DNA from: Urechidicola croceus
Lineage (GTDB): Bacteria; Bacteroidota; Bacteroidia; Flavobacteriales; Flavobacteriaceae
Direction of reading: 5' to 3'
Assembly (NCBI GenBank): GCA_905181865.1
Contig: CAJIZG010000005.1
Coordinates: 186,001-250,000 of the forward strand
DNA length: 64,000 nt
Under the pieces are notes generated by a model that was given only the letters and a program-made list of their open reading frames with translations, was not told the origin of the DNA and made no database searches. Below are positions 36,066 through 43,800 of the stretch, in pieces (within the stretch, counting starts at the first letter, position 1; each line of letters opens with the position of its first letter). Made by a program: the position numbers and the translations under genes.

Positions 36066-36113
36066 ATGTGTTTCTGCTTTAAGATGTAAAAATAATAGTA
36101 AAATTAATTTCCA

Positions 36114-36131
36114 ATGTTACGGTAATGTTAT
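36114..36131 (-). promoter_or_regulatory. Candidate Pho-type box before pit
   Basis: On the plus strand ATGTTAC and ATGTTAT start exactly 11 bases apart (36114 and 36125). On the coding strand this reads ATAACA-N5-GTAACA, like the TT(A/T/C)ACA-N5 direct repeats bound by PhoP in Bacillus. It is 49-66 bases before the pit ATG. Confidence 0.5.
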
Positions 36132-36140
36132 TTTTTTGAT

Positions 36141-37340
36141 CTAAAAGTGAATTTCAAATTGAAGTCTATACATTAAATTATCACCTAGGTGATCAAGTTC
36201 TAAATAACTTAAATCGGATTGAACTTTTAGTTTATGACCTGCAAAGTATTTAGAGAAACCAAGAGTGTATTGATTTTTTAAATCTTTATGATCAATATCT
36301 ATTGACGAAAACCTTCCAGAAAGTTCCCAGTTTTTTGGAAATAAATATCCAGACTGTACATTGAATCCAGTACCTTCATTAACAACTAAACCAGTTGCTG
36401 TTCCATCAAAATTTTTCGCTACGGCATCGTCGGCCGTTCTCTTTGCGTATTCTGCCATAAATGAAAACCCTCCATATTTCAAGATAGCATCGATAAACAC
36501 TGTGTTGATGTCTGTTTTATAAAACCCTTCATCAGTAACCATATAGTTACCTTGATTACTTCTAGTTTTTACAGCATTATTATTGTGGTCTAAACCTATT
36601 GCAACATTCAATTTTACGGTAGATTCTCTTTCTAAAGAACTCCCTGAATAATCCCCTTTATTTTTAAAAGCTCCAAAGGGTAAAAATTCAAGGCGGCTTG
36701 TAAATTGATGTCCTCCTAAATTTTCTGTTGTTATATTTCTACCTTCACCTTGCGCTACAGAAAGTATTTCTCTAACCACAAATTTGTCTGTTAAATTAAA
36801 GTGGTGTCTCAATTGAAGTCCCAAATCTCTATCAATAGTAAAATTTGAGTTTAGAAGGGATCTATCTACCAATTGGAGATTTGCAGAAGAGATTACGCGT
36901 TCTCTATTTCCGGGAAGTTTTGTTTGACCTGCCCAAAGAACAAAGTTTTTGTAGAAATTCCACATAACTACTGCATCTAAGATATATCTAGGCGCATTTC
37001 CAGTATAAATGGAAGCACCTGCAAGATCTCGATTAGAGAGTCCTAATTCAAATTTGTAAATAAGTTTTGGAGTGTAGGCATAACCATCAAACTTAAAGCG
37101 AGCTCTACGAATTAAAAAACTTGTAGTGCCTTTGCCTAATTCGTTTCCTTCATAATTCCAGTTTGTGGAAGATAGCATTTGTACCCTAGGAGCAAACTTA
37201 ACACTCCATGAACTATCTTTTGCAACATAGTTTACCATGCCTTTTCCAAATTTTGTATCACTATTTTTTTGAGAATTACTGTTGATAGTTATGAGCAATA
37301 GCAGGGTGGTTATTACAAGGGTAATATCGAATTTAGTCAT
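36141..37340 (-). CDS. Phosphate-selective porin O/P-like outer-membrane protein
   Basis: The open frame starts at a TTG (37370), but the ATG at 37340 gives the signal MTKFDITLVITTLLLLITINSNS-Q, so the protein is 399 aa. It is beta-barrel-like throughout. The N-terminal block RVQMLSSTNW with SFLIRRARFKFDGYAY, the AGQTKLPGNRERVISS stretch and the closing phenylalanine (QFEIHF) are typical of the OprO/OprP 'phosphate-selective porin' family. It would let phosphate or polyphosphate cross the outer membrane. It lies 75 bases upstream of pit on the same strand and has a perfect 11-bp-phased TTAACA repeat upstream, so outer- and inner-membrane phosphate uptake are grouped. Confidence 0.87.
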   Translation of the reverse strand: MTKFDITLVITTLLLLITINSNSQKNSDTKFGKGMVNYVAKDSSWSVKFAPRVQMLSSTNWNYEGNELGKGTTSFLIRRARFKFDGYAYTPKLIYKFELGLSNRDLAGASIYTGNAPRYILDAVVMWNFYKNFVLWAGQTKLPGNRERVISSANLQLVDRSLLNSNFTIDRDLGLQLRHHFNLTDKFVVREILSVAQGEGRNITTENLGGHQFTSRLEFLPFGAFKNKGDYSGSSLERESTVKLNVAIGLDHNNNAVKTRSNQGNYMVTDEGFYKTDINTVFIDAILKYGGFSFMAEYAKRTADDAVAKNFDGTATGLVVNEGTGFNVQSGYLFPKNWELSGRFSSIDIDHKDLKNQYTLGFSKYFAGHKLKVQSDLSYLELDHLGDNLMYRLQFEIHF

Positions 37341-37383
37341 GTTAGTATCTATTAGTTTTTGTCGCTGCAAAGAATCAATTTTA

Positions 37384-37401
37384 ATGTTAAATTAATGTTA
37401 A
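37384..37401 (-). promoter_or_regulatory. Candidate Pho-type box before the porin gene
   Basis: On the coding strand the site reads TTAACATTAATTTAACAT: two perfect TTAACA half-sites 11 bases apart (TTAACA-N5-TTAACA). It lies 44-61 bases before the porin ATG. The same 18 bases occur at 52955-52972. Confidence 0.6.
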
Positions 37402-37439
37402 GGTGAAGTTATGATAACGATAACTTTTAAGGACCTAAT

Positions 37440-39656
37440 TTAAAACCAATAGCCCAAATTGAAGAACCAATAATTTTCATTGGTATCTGGTGAATAGGTT
37501 AAATTGAGTTCTACAGGACCAACAAAAGAATCGATACCATAACCCAATCCAAACCCTAACTTTATGTTTTCAAAAAGCATACCTTCATTAAATAAATCTT
37601 TTTCTACTCTGGCTGCACTTGCCGCCCATAAGAAATAGTGGTTTTTAAATAGTTTAAACCTTCCTTTTAAAGTAGACAGTAGGTATCCCTCTCCAGAAAG
37701 TGAGCCAAATTTGTAACCATAAAACGGAATGAAAGTATTTATAAAATTATCCCCTAATCCTCCTAAATGAAAATCTAAAACATCATTATCATTATTTCCA
37801 ATTTTAATTCCAGCTTGGGTAATAAAATGAAACGTTAATTTATCAAAGAACGTATGCGCATATCCAAATTCTCCAAAAAGTTGAGAGAAGGAATTGAAAT
37901 TATTGTTATAGTCATTGGAGAATAAATACCATCTAAAATTGACATCTAAATGAAGCCCATATTTTTGAAAGTACTTTTTATCGTACGTGTCAAATTTTAA
38001 ATAAGATATAAAATTATAATAATTAGATTTATCGAAGAAATTTCTACCTTCTTCATTAGAGTTTGTAGATGTAAATGTTTCAGTATAAGCCCTTATATTT
38101 TTATGTTCTATTCCAATTCCTAAAGCATAACTTCTATTAAAAATAGTTTGAAAATAAAGTGTATTAGAAAAGTCTCGGTATTTCAACTCTATTTTATTAA
38201 TATCATCCTCTATCCAATCTAGAGTTATATTAGTTTTAAAAGTATTATATCTAGAGTTAAATCCTGTACTCCAATTGGAGCCATTATCTATATAATAATC
38301 AAAATTATATCTAATATTATCACCTAATATTAAATCGGCGGAGGTTATGTCATTTTTTGCCAGGAGATGTTTAGTGGTTAAATTTACCAGAACGGCAGAC
38401 CTATAAAGATTGTCATAATGAGCAGCTAATTTTATGTGGGTAAAGTCAGGATCTTGCGTAAGTTTTAGTTTAATAATACTTTTTCCATAATTGTCATCCA
38501 AGATTTGATATTGAATTTTAGAAAAATTTCCTGTGGCTGAAAGATTGTTAATACCTTGTAAAAATTCTGAATGAGATATAGATTCTCCAATATCTATTTG
38601 CATTTTTCCTTTTATATAGCGTTTAGTATAATTTTGATTTCCAACTATTTCAATGGATTTTATATGGATTTGGTTTGCATGCGGTTTTATTTTTATTGCC
38701 GGTCTAATAGTACTTTGTTGTGCAGCAATTTTTTGAAGTGATTCAAATTGTTCACGAGCAGCCTTTTCGCCAATTTCGTATATTTCATCATAATTATTGA
38801 ATGATGTTACGCCATATCCTGTCATATCTGGATGAATATGGAGATCTGTTTTTGCTATTTGTTCCTCATAATTGGCATAAATTTGAAAACTCACAATTTG
38901 GTTTATGATTTTTAAAGCAGAATTAAGATATTCTTTTTTATCATATTCATTCCCTAAATTGATCCCAATGATGATGTCTGGATGCATTTTTTCAATTTCG
39001 TCTACAGGAAAATTATCTACAATTCCGCCATCTACAAGTAATCTATTATCAATTTCAACTGGCGTGAGAAGTGTAGGGAAAGCTCCGCTCGCTTGCACTG
39101 CTCTCGGTAAAAAGCCATTATTTAGAATTACTTTCTCTCCAGTTTCTATGTCGGTTGCCACGCATAAAAAGGGGATAGGTAGATTGTTAAAATTAGAAAT
39201 AGTATCTACATGATGTAATAATTCGGTTAAAAGATTCAAAACGTTTTGTCCCTTTGAGAGCGCTATTGGTAATTCAATTTTTTTATTTGAAACGGGTAAA
39301 ACTAATGCGTATTTTTCGCCACTTTGTTTTTCATAAAATGGTTTTGATTTCCTTGGAATATCATCTTGTATAATTTTTTCAAAATTGATATTCTTTATCA
39401 AAGAATCTAATTGTCTAGCGCTGTATCCAGAAGCATACAATGAACCTATAATTGCGCCTATACTTGTGCCGCTAATATAATCAACTCTTACACCTGCTTC
39501 TTCCAATACCTTTAAAACAGCAATATGAGCAAACCCTTTTGCACCACCTCCAGATAGTACAAGTCCAACCTTCAAATCTTTTTTTGTGCTTACAGTTTCC
39601 TGTGAGTACATCAAAAAGGATGAAAGAAATAAAAGGAATACGAGGTTCTTTTTCAT
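37440..39656 (-). CDS. Patatin-like phospholipase with Omp85-type C-terminal barrel
   Basis: This 738-aa protein has a Sec signal (cleavage after LMYS-Q, about residue 19). The patatin domain (about residues 28-300) has the oxyanion loop LSGGGAKGFAH, the nucleophile elbow GTSIG (Ser about residue 64) and the catalytic Asp in VDGGIVDNFP. A POTRA-like segment follows (about 325-400, IHIKSIEIVGNQNYT), then a beta-barrel to the end (FFNLGYWF). The order is that of type Vd (PlpD-like) autotransporters, though many Bacteroidota keep the lipase in the periplasm. Its ATG overlaps the uvrC stop codon by four bases (ATGA), so the two are cotranslated. Confidence 0.92.
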   Translation of the reverse strand: MKKNLVFLLFLSSFLMYSQETVSTKKDLKVGLVLSGGGAKGFAHIAVLKVLEEAGVRVDYISGTSIGAIIGSLYASGYSARQLDSLIKNINFEKIIQDDIPRKSKPFYEKQSGEKYALVLPVSNKKIELPIALSKGQNVLNLLTELLHHVDTISNFNNLPIPFLCVATDIETGEKVILNNGFLPRAVQASGAFPTLLTPVEIDNRLLVDGGIVDNFPVDEIEKMHPDIIIGINLGNEYDKKEYLNSALKIINQIVSFQIYANYEEQIAKTDLHIHPDMTGYGVTSFNNYDEIYEIGEKAAREQFESLQKIAAQQSTIRPAIKIKPHANQIHIKSIEIVGNQNYTKRYIKGKMQIDIGESISHSEFLQGINNLSATGNFSKIQYQILDDNYGKSIIKLKLTQDPDFTHIKLAAHYDNLYRSAVLVNLTTKHLLAKNDITSADLILGDNIRYNFDYYIDNGSNWSTGFNSRYNTFKTNITLDWIEDDINKIELKYRDFSNTLYFQTIFNRSYALGIGIEHKNIRAYTETFTSTNSNEEGRNFFDKSNYYNFISYLKFDTYDKKYFQKYGLHLDVNFRWYLFSNDYNNNFNSFSQLFGEFGYAHTFFDKLTFHFITQAGIKIGNNDNDVLDFHLGGLGDNFINTFIPFYGYKFGSLSGEGYLLSTLKGRFKLFKNHYFLWAASAARVEKDLFNEGMLFENIKLGFGLGYGIDSFVGPVELNLTYSPDTNENYWFFNLGYWF

Positions 39657-41440
39657 GTATGATAGTAATTGTACAATTTTGTTGCTCTTGATTCACCAAT
39701 GACAACAGATAATTCTTCTTTGGTTGCTATCATAACTCTTTTTGTAGACCGAAAATGCTGTAATAATGTTACAATTGTTTGTTGACCAATTCCAGAAATT
39801 TGTTCGAGTTCGGTCTGAATAGCATTTTTACTTCGCTTATTCCTGTGATGTGCAATCCCAAAACGGTGCGCTTCATTTCTTAATTGTTGAATAATTTTCA
39901 ACGATTCAGATTTCTTATCCAAATATAAAGGAATTGGATCATTTGGATAATATATTTCTTCCAATCTTTTTGCAATTCCTATAATAGCAATCTTTTTGCG
40001 TAAACCTAGAATATCTAAACTTTTTAAGGCAGATGATAATTGACCTTTTCCGCCATCAATAACAATCAGTTGAGGTAAGTCTTGACCTTCTGAAATTAAT
40101 CGCTTATAACGTCGGTAGACAACTTCTTCCATGGAAGCAAAATCATCGGGCCCTTCAACCGTTTTAATATTAAAATTTCTGTATTCTTTTTTACTAGGTT
40201 TCCCATTTCTAAATACAACACAAGCGGCAACTGGATGTGTTCCTTGAATATTTGAATTGTCAAAACATTCAATATGCCTCGGTTCTTTTGAAAGACGCAA
40301 ATCTTTTTGCATTTGCGTCATAATTCTTTTAATATGACGATCAGGATCTACAATTTTAATTTGTTTGAATTGTTCCTGTCTGAAGTATTTGGCGTTTCTT
40401 AATGATAAATCTACGATCCTTTTTTTATCTCCTAATTTAGGCACCGTAACTTTTATACGATCTCCAATATTAACTTCAAACGGAACATAAATTTCTTTAG
40501 ATGTTGAAGTAAATCGTTGTCTAATGTCTACAATAGCAAGTTCCAATAATTCCTTGTCGGACTCATCCAATTTCTTTTTAATCTCTGCTGTGTGCGATTG
40601 TATTATAGAACCGTTCATTATTTTAAAGAAATTCACATACCCGTAACTTTCATCAGAAATAATAGAAAATATATCTACATTATTAATTGAAGGATTTACT
40701 ACGGTCGATCTCGCTTGATAGTTTGAAAGTTGTTCTATTTTATCTTTTATTTTTTGCGCTTGCTCAAACTCCATTGAGGTAGCAAATTTATGCATGAGAA
40801 CCGTGAGCGTCTGCAATGACTCTTTAAAATTTCCCTTTATGATTTGACGAATTTCAGTAATACCTATCGTGTACTCTTCTTCTTCTTGTTTGCCCTCGCA
40901 AGGCGCTCTGCAATTACCTAAGTGGTACTCCAAACACAATTTGTATTTGCCGATGGAAATATTTTTTTCGCTTAAAAAGAAGTTGCAGGTTCTCAATGGA
41001 TATAGTTCTTTTATTAAATCTAATAGAACGCGTACGGTTTTAATTGAAGTGTAAGGGCCATAATATTCAGATCCATCTTTGATGACGTTTCTTGTTAAAA
41101 ATATTCTTGGGAAGCGCTCTTTTTTTATGCAAATCCAAGGGTAGGTTTTGTCATCTTTGAGCATTACATTATACCTTGGTTGGTATTTTTTTATAAGATT
41201 GTTTTCCAGTAATAATGCATCCGTTTCTGTATTGACAACAATGTGTTTGATGCTATTAATTTTTTTAACCAACACACGTGTTTTTCCATGAGCATGTGTT
41301 TTTGTAAAATAAGATGAAACACGCTTCTTTAAATTCTTTGCTTTCCCGATATATAATAATTTATCATCCTTGTCGTAGTATTGATATACTCCAGGTTTAG
41401 TAGGCAGGGTTTTTATTTGAATTTTTAAAGTTGGTAGCAT
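39653..41440 (-). CDS. uvrC: Excinuclease ABC subunit C (UvrC)
   Basis: The protein is 595 aa from the ATG at 41440; the open frame continues 12 codons upstream to a TTG, which is less likely. The GIY-YIG nuclease domain is at the start (KPGVYQYYDKDDKLLYIGKAKNL, about residues 15-37). The central UVR motif is FEQAQKIKDKIEQL (about 203-216). The RNase-H-like nuclease core follows, with CFDNSNIQGTHPVA and VIDGGKGQLSSA, and the end has helix-hairpin-helix DNA binding (QISGIGQQTIVTLLQHF). It makes both incisions in nucleotide excision repair with UvrA and UvrB. Confidence 0.97.
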   Translation of the reverse strand: MLPTLKIQIKTLPTKPGVYQYYDKDDKLLYIGKAKNLKKRVSSYFTKTHAHGKTRVLVKKINSIKHIVVNTETDALLLENNLIKKYQPRYNVMLKDDKTYPWICIKKERFPRIFLTRNVIKDGSEYYGPYTSIKTVRVLLDLIKELYPLRTCNFFLSEKNISIGKYKLCLEYHLGNCRAPCEGKQEEEEYTIGITEIRQIIKGNFKESLQTLTVLMHKFATSMEFEQAQKIKDKIEQLSNYQARSTVVNPSINNVDIFSIISDESYGYVNFFKIMNGSIIQSHTAEIKKKLDESDKELLELAIVDIRQRFTSTSKEIYVPFEVNIGDRIKVTVPKLGDKKRIVDLSLRNAKYFRQEQFKQIKIVDPDRHIKRIMTQMQKDLRLSKEPRHIECFDNSNIQGTHPVAACVVFRNGKPSKKEYRNFNIKTVEGPDDFASMEEVVYRRYKRLISEGQDLPQLIVIDGGKGQLSSALKSLDILGLRKKIAIIGIAKRLEEIYYPNDPIPLYLDKKSESLKIIQQLRNEAHRFGIAHHRNKRSKNAIQTELEQISGIGQQTIVTLLQHFRSTKRVMIATKEELSVVIGESRATKLYNYYHT

Positions 41441-41717
41441 AGAACGAAAATACCCAATAGTTTTAATATAACGCAAAGAAACATTCTTATTTGACGAATA
41501 AATTATACTTTACAAAAATATATAGCATATTTTTGATAAAAATATAATTATGCGTTACTGAAAAAAATATTCTTCAAAAGACTTAGCCGAAAAAATAGAT
41601 GCTTCATTACTAAAAAATATAAATTTCTCTAATGATATTGCGCTGGGCTATCCAGCCTCTAAATTAAATGAAAAAGTATTCTATGGAGATGCCCCCTTTC
41701 TAAAAGATACTCCGCTT

Positions 41718-42815
41718 TTGCGCACCTATGTTGCAAACCCGAATCATATTGGCTGTCATACTTTAGGTAAATCTGAAGGGGCTTTTCGTGGAACACATGA
41801 ACTTGAAAAAGAATTATTAAATGTGCTTGCTGTCGATATTTTTAAAAGTGAACCAGATGCTTTTGATGGTTATGTGGCAACTGGAGGAACAGAAGCCAAC
41901 ATTCAAGCACTATGGATATATAGAAATCATTTTGTAAATAAATTAGAAGCAAGTTTTAGTGAGATATCAATAGTTGCTTCAGAAGACACGCATTATTCAA
42001 TTCCTAAAGGAGCTAATCTATTAGGCATTGATCTTATTGCTGTGCCTGTTGATTTTGAAACTAGAATAATAGATAAGAAAGTTTTAATAAACTATGTGAC
42101 GACAGCAAAAGAGAACGGCAAAAAATATTTTATTGTTGTTTCAAATATGGCGACTACGATGTTTGGGTCTGTAGATGACCCTAATTTGTTTGCTACCGTT
42201 TTAACAGATTTGAAAGTTGATTTTAAAATTCATATTGATGGTGCTTTCGGCGGATTTATTTATCCTTTTAGTAAGGGAGAGATCTCTATAGATTTTGACA
42301 ATCAACATATAGATTCTATTGCCATTGATGCCCACAAAATGCCACAAGCACCTTATGGAACGGGTATATTTATGTGTAGGAAAAATTTAATTGAAAATGT
42401 TTTAACAAAAGAAGCTCACTATGTAAACGGAATGGATTTAACACTTTGTGGGAGTCGGTCTGGAGCAAATGCACTTGCTGTATGGATGATTCTTTTTAGT
42501 TATGGACCGCATAAATGGTTCGAGAAAATCAGCATTATTCTAATGAGAACAAAATGGTTGTGCGAACAATTAGACGCTTTAAAAATAGGTTATTATAGAC
42601 ATGCAAACATGAATATAGTAACTATGAAATCTAAAGGAATCCCTAAAGAGATTGCAAAAAAATTCGATTTAGTTCCAGATACTCACAACAGCAATCACAC
42701 ATGGTATAAAATCGTCTTAATGGATCATGTTGAATTAGATCATTTAGAGCAATTTATTAATGCTCTTAAGCAGTCTCAGTTGGTGCAGACGCATCTTCTG
42801 AGGTCGTTTCTTTAG
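41718..42815 (+). CDS. PLP-dependent decarboxylase; apparent nonsense codon near the native start
   Basis: The PLP-dependent group II decarboxylase/aspartate-aminotransferase fold is clear: GYVATGGTEANIQALW (about residues 52-67 here), FKIHIDGAFGGF (cofactor Asp), and the PLP lysine in IDAHKMPQAPYGTG. Homologous sequence extends 56 codons further upstream: ATG 41550, CGT, TAC, then TGA (41559-41561) where tryptophan is expected, followed by KKYSSKDLAEK and LGYPASKLNEKVF in frame. The native start therefore seems broken by one TGG-to-TGA change. The coordinates given use the only later canonical start, a TTG at 41718, which would remove the N-terminal arm. It may be a fresh pseudogene. The 3' end overlaps lspA by 50 bases. 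Confidence 0.7.
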   Translation: MRTYVANPNHIGCHTLGKSEGAFRGTHELEKELLNVLAVDIFKSEPDAFDGYVATGGTEANIQALWIYRNHFVNKLEASFSEISIVASEDTHYSIPKGANLLGIDLIAVPVDFETRIIDKKVLINYVTTAKENGKKYFIVVSNMATTMFGSVDDPNLFATVLTDLKVDFKIHIDGAFGGFIYPFSKGEISIDFDNQHIDSIAIDAHKMPQAPYGTGIFMCRKNLIENVLTKEAHYVNGMDLTLCGSRSGANALAVWMILFSYGPHKWFEKISIILMRTKWLCEQLDALKIGYYRHANMNIVTMKSKGIPKEIAKKFDLVPDTHNSNHTWYKIVLMDHVELDHLEQFINALKQSQLVQTHLLRSFL

Positions 42816-43404
42816 GAAATATTTTTTTATTGAAAACAATTAAAATACCTACTCCAACAGATATAGCAAAGTCAGCGACATTAAAAATTCCATTGAAAAA
42901 TGTAAAATGAGTGTCTCCAATAAAAGGAATCCATGAAGGAAAAGTTCCATGTTCTATAAATGGGAAATAAAACATATCTACAACTCTTCCGTGAAATATA
43001 GGCGCATAGCCTACTTCAGCGAACATCGTAGCGACAGTTCCTCTTGGAGCATCGAATAGGATACCATAAAAAACAGAATCAATAATATTTCCAATCGCTC
43101 CGGCTAAGATTAAAGGAATAGCAAATAACAATAATTGAGAGGCTCCTTTTTTTATGGAAGTCATAAGCCAATAGATAATTCCAATAACTGCTGTAACTCT
43201 AAAAAATGTAAGAAATAATTTTCCTGTTTTTCCGCCAAATTCCGTTCCCCATGCCATTCCGTAATTTTCTACAAAATGAATTCGAGCCCAGTCAAGTCCA
43301 AGTATGTTTATGGTATCACCATAAACCATGTTTGTTTTTATGTAAATTTTTACGATTTGATCAATCAGTAAAACAATAAAAACAATAAATATTGCTTTTT
43401 TCAA
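42766..43404 (-). CDS. lspA: Lipoprotein signal peptidase (signal peptidase II)
   Basis: This 212-aa membrane protein has four hydrophobic segments and the family blocks. These are ENYGMAWG, AGAIGNIIDSVFYG, GRVVDMFYFPF (first catalytic Asp) and FNGIFNVADFAISVGVGIL (second Asp, NxxD). It is longer than E. coli LspA (about 164 aa) because of a Bacteroidota insertion around residues 115-160. It removes signal peptides of prolipoproteins, of which this window has several. It is last in an ileS-dksA-lspA run with tiny gaps. Its 3' end converges on and overlaps the decarboxylase gene by 50 bases. Confidence 0.95.
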   Translation of the reverse strand: MKKAIFIVFIVLLIDQIVKIYIKTNMVYGDTINILGLDWARIHFVENYGMAWGTEFGGKTGKLFLTFFRVTAVIGIIYWLMTSIKKGASQLLLFAIPLILAGAIGNIIDSVFYGILFDAPRGTVATMFAEVGYAPIFHGRVVDMFYFPFIEHGTFPSWIPFIGDTHFTFFNGIFNVADFAISVGVGILIVFNKKIFPKETTSEDASAPTETA

Positions 43405-43418
43405 TGAGTTGTATGTTA

Positions 43419-43796
43419 TTATTGCAGATTTTTAGCCTCTATACTTAATGTAGCATGAGGTACTAATCTTAAACGCTGCTTTTGAATTAATTTTCCTGTT
43501 ACACGACAAATACCATACGTTTTGTTTTTAATACGTAATAGCGCATTATTTAAATCGCGAATAAACTTTTCTTGTCTAATGGCTAATTGTACGTTGGCCT
43601 CTTTACTCATTGTTTCAGAGCCTTCTTCAAAAGCCTTAAATGTAGGAGACGTATCTTCTGTACCGTTATTTCTATCATTCTTAAATGATCCTTTAAGTAG
43701 TTCCAAATCTTCTTGCGCATGAGCAATTTTTTCCAAAATGATTTCTTTAAATTCATCTAAATCAGTATCCGAATATTTATTTGGGATTTCACTCAT
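43419..43796 (-). CDS. DksA/TraR-family protein with reduced zinc finger
   Basis: This 125-aa protein has an N-terminal coiled-coil (about residues 10-75), then YGICRVTGKLIQKQRLR and VPHATLSIEAKNLQ, the DksA/TraR C-terminal signature. Only one of the four zinc-binding cysteines is present (in GIC), so this is a finger-reduced form, as is common in Bacteroidota. DksA-type proteins bind the RNA polymerase secondary channel. It sits between ileS (4 bases upstream) and lspA (14 bases downstream), a conserved flavobacterial order. Confidence 0.9.
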   Translation of the reverse strand: MSEIPNKYSDTDLDEFKEIILEKIAHAQEDLELLKGSFKNDRNNGTEDTSPTFKAFEEGSETMSKEANVQLAIRQEKFIRDLNNALLRIKNKTYGICRVTGKLIQKQRLRLVPHATLSIEAKNLQ

Positions 43797-43800
43797 CTTC

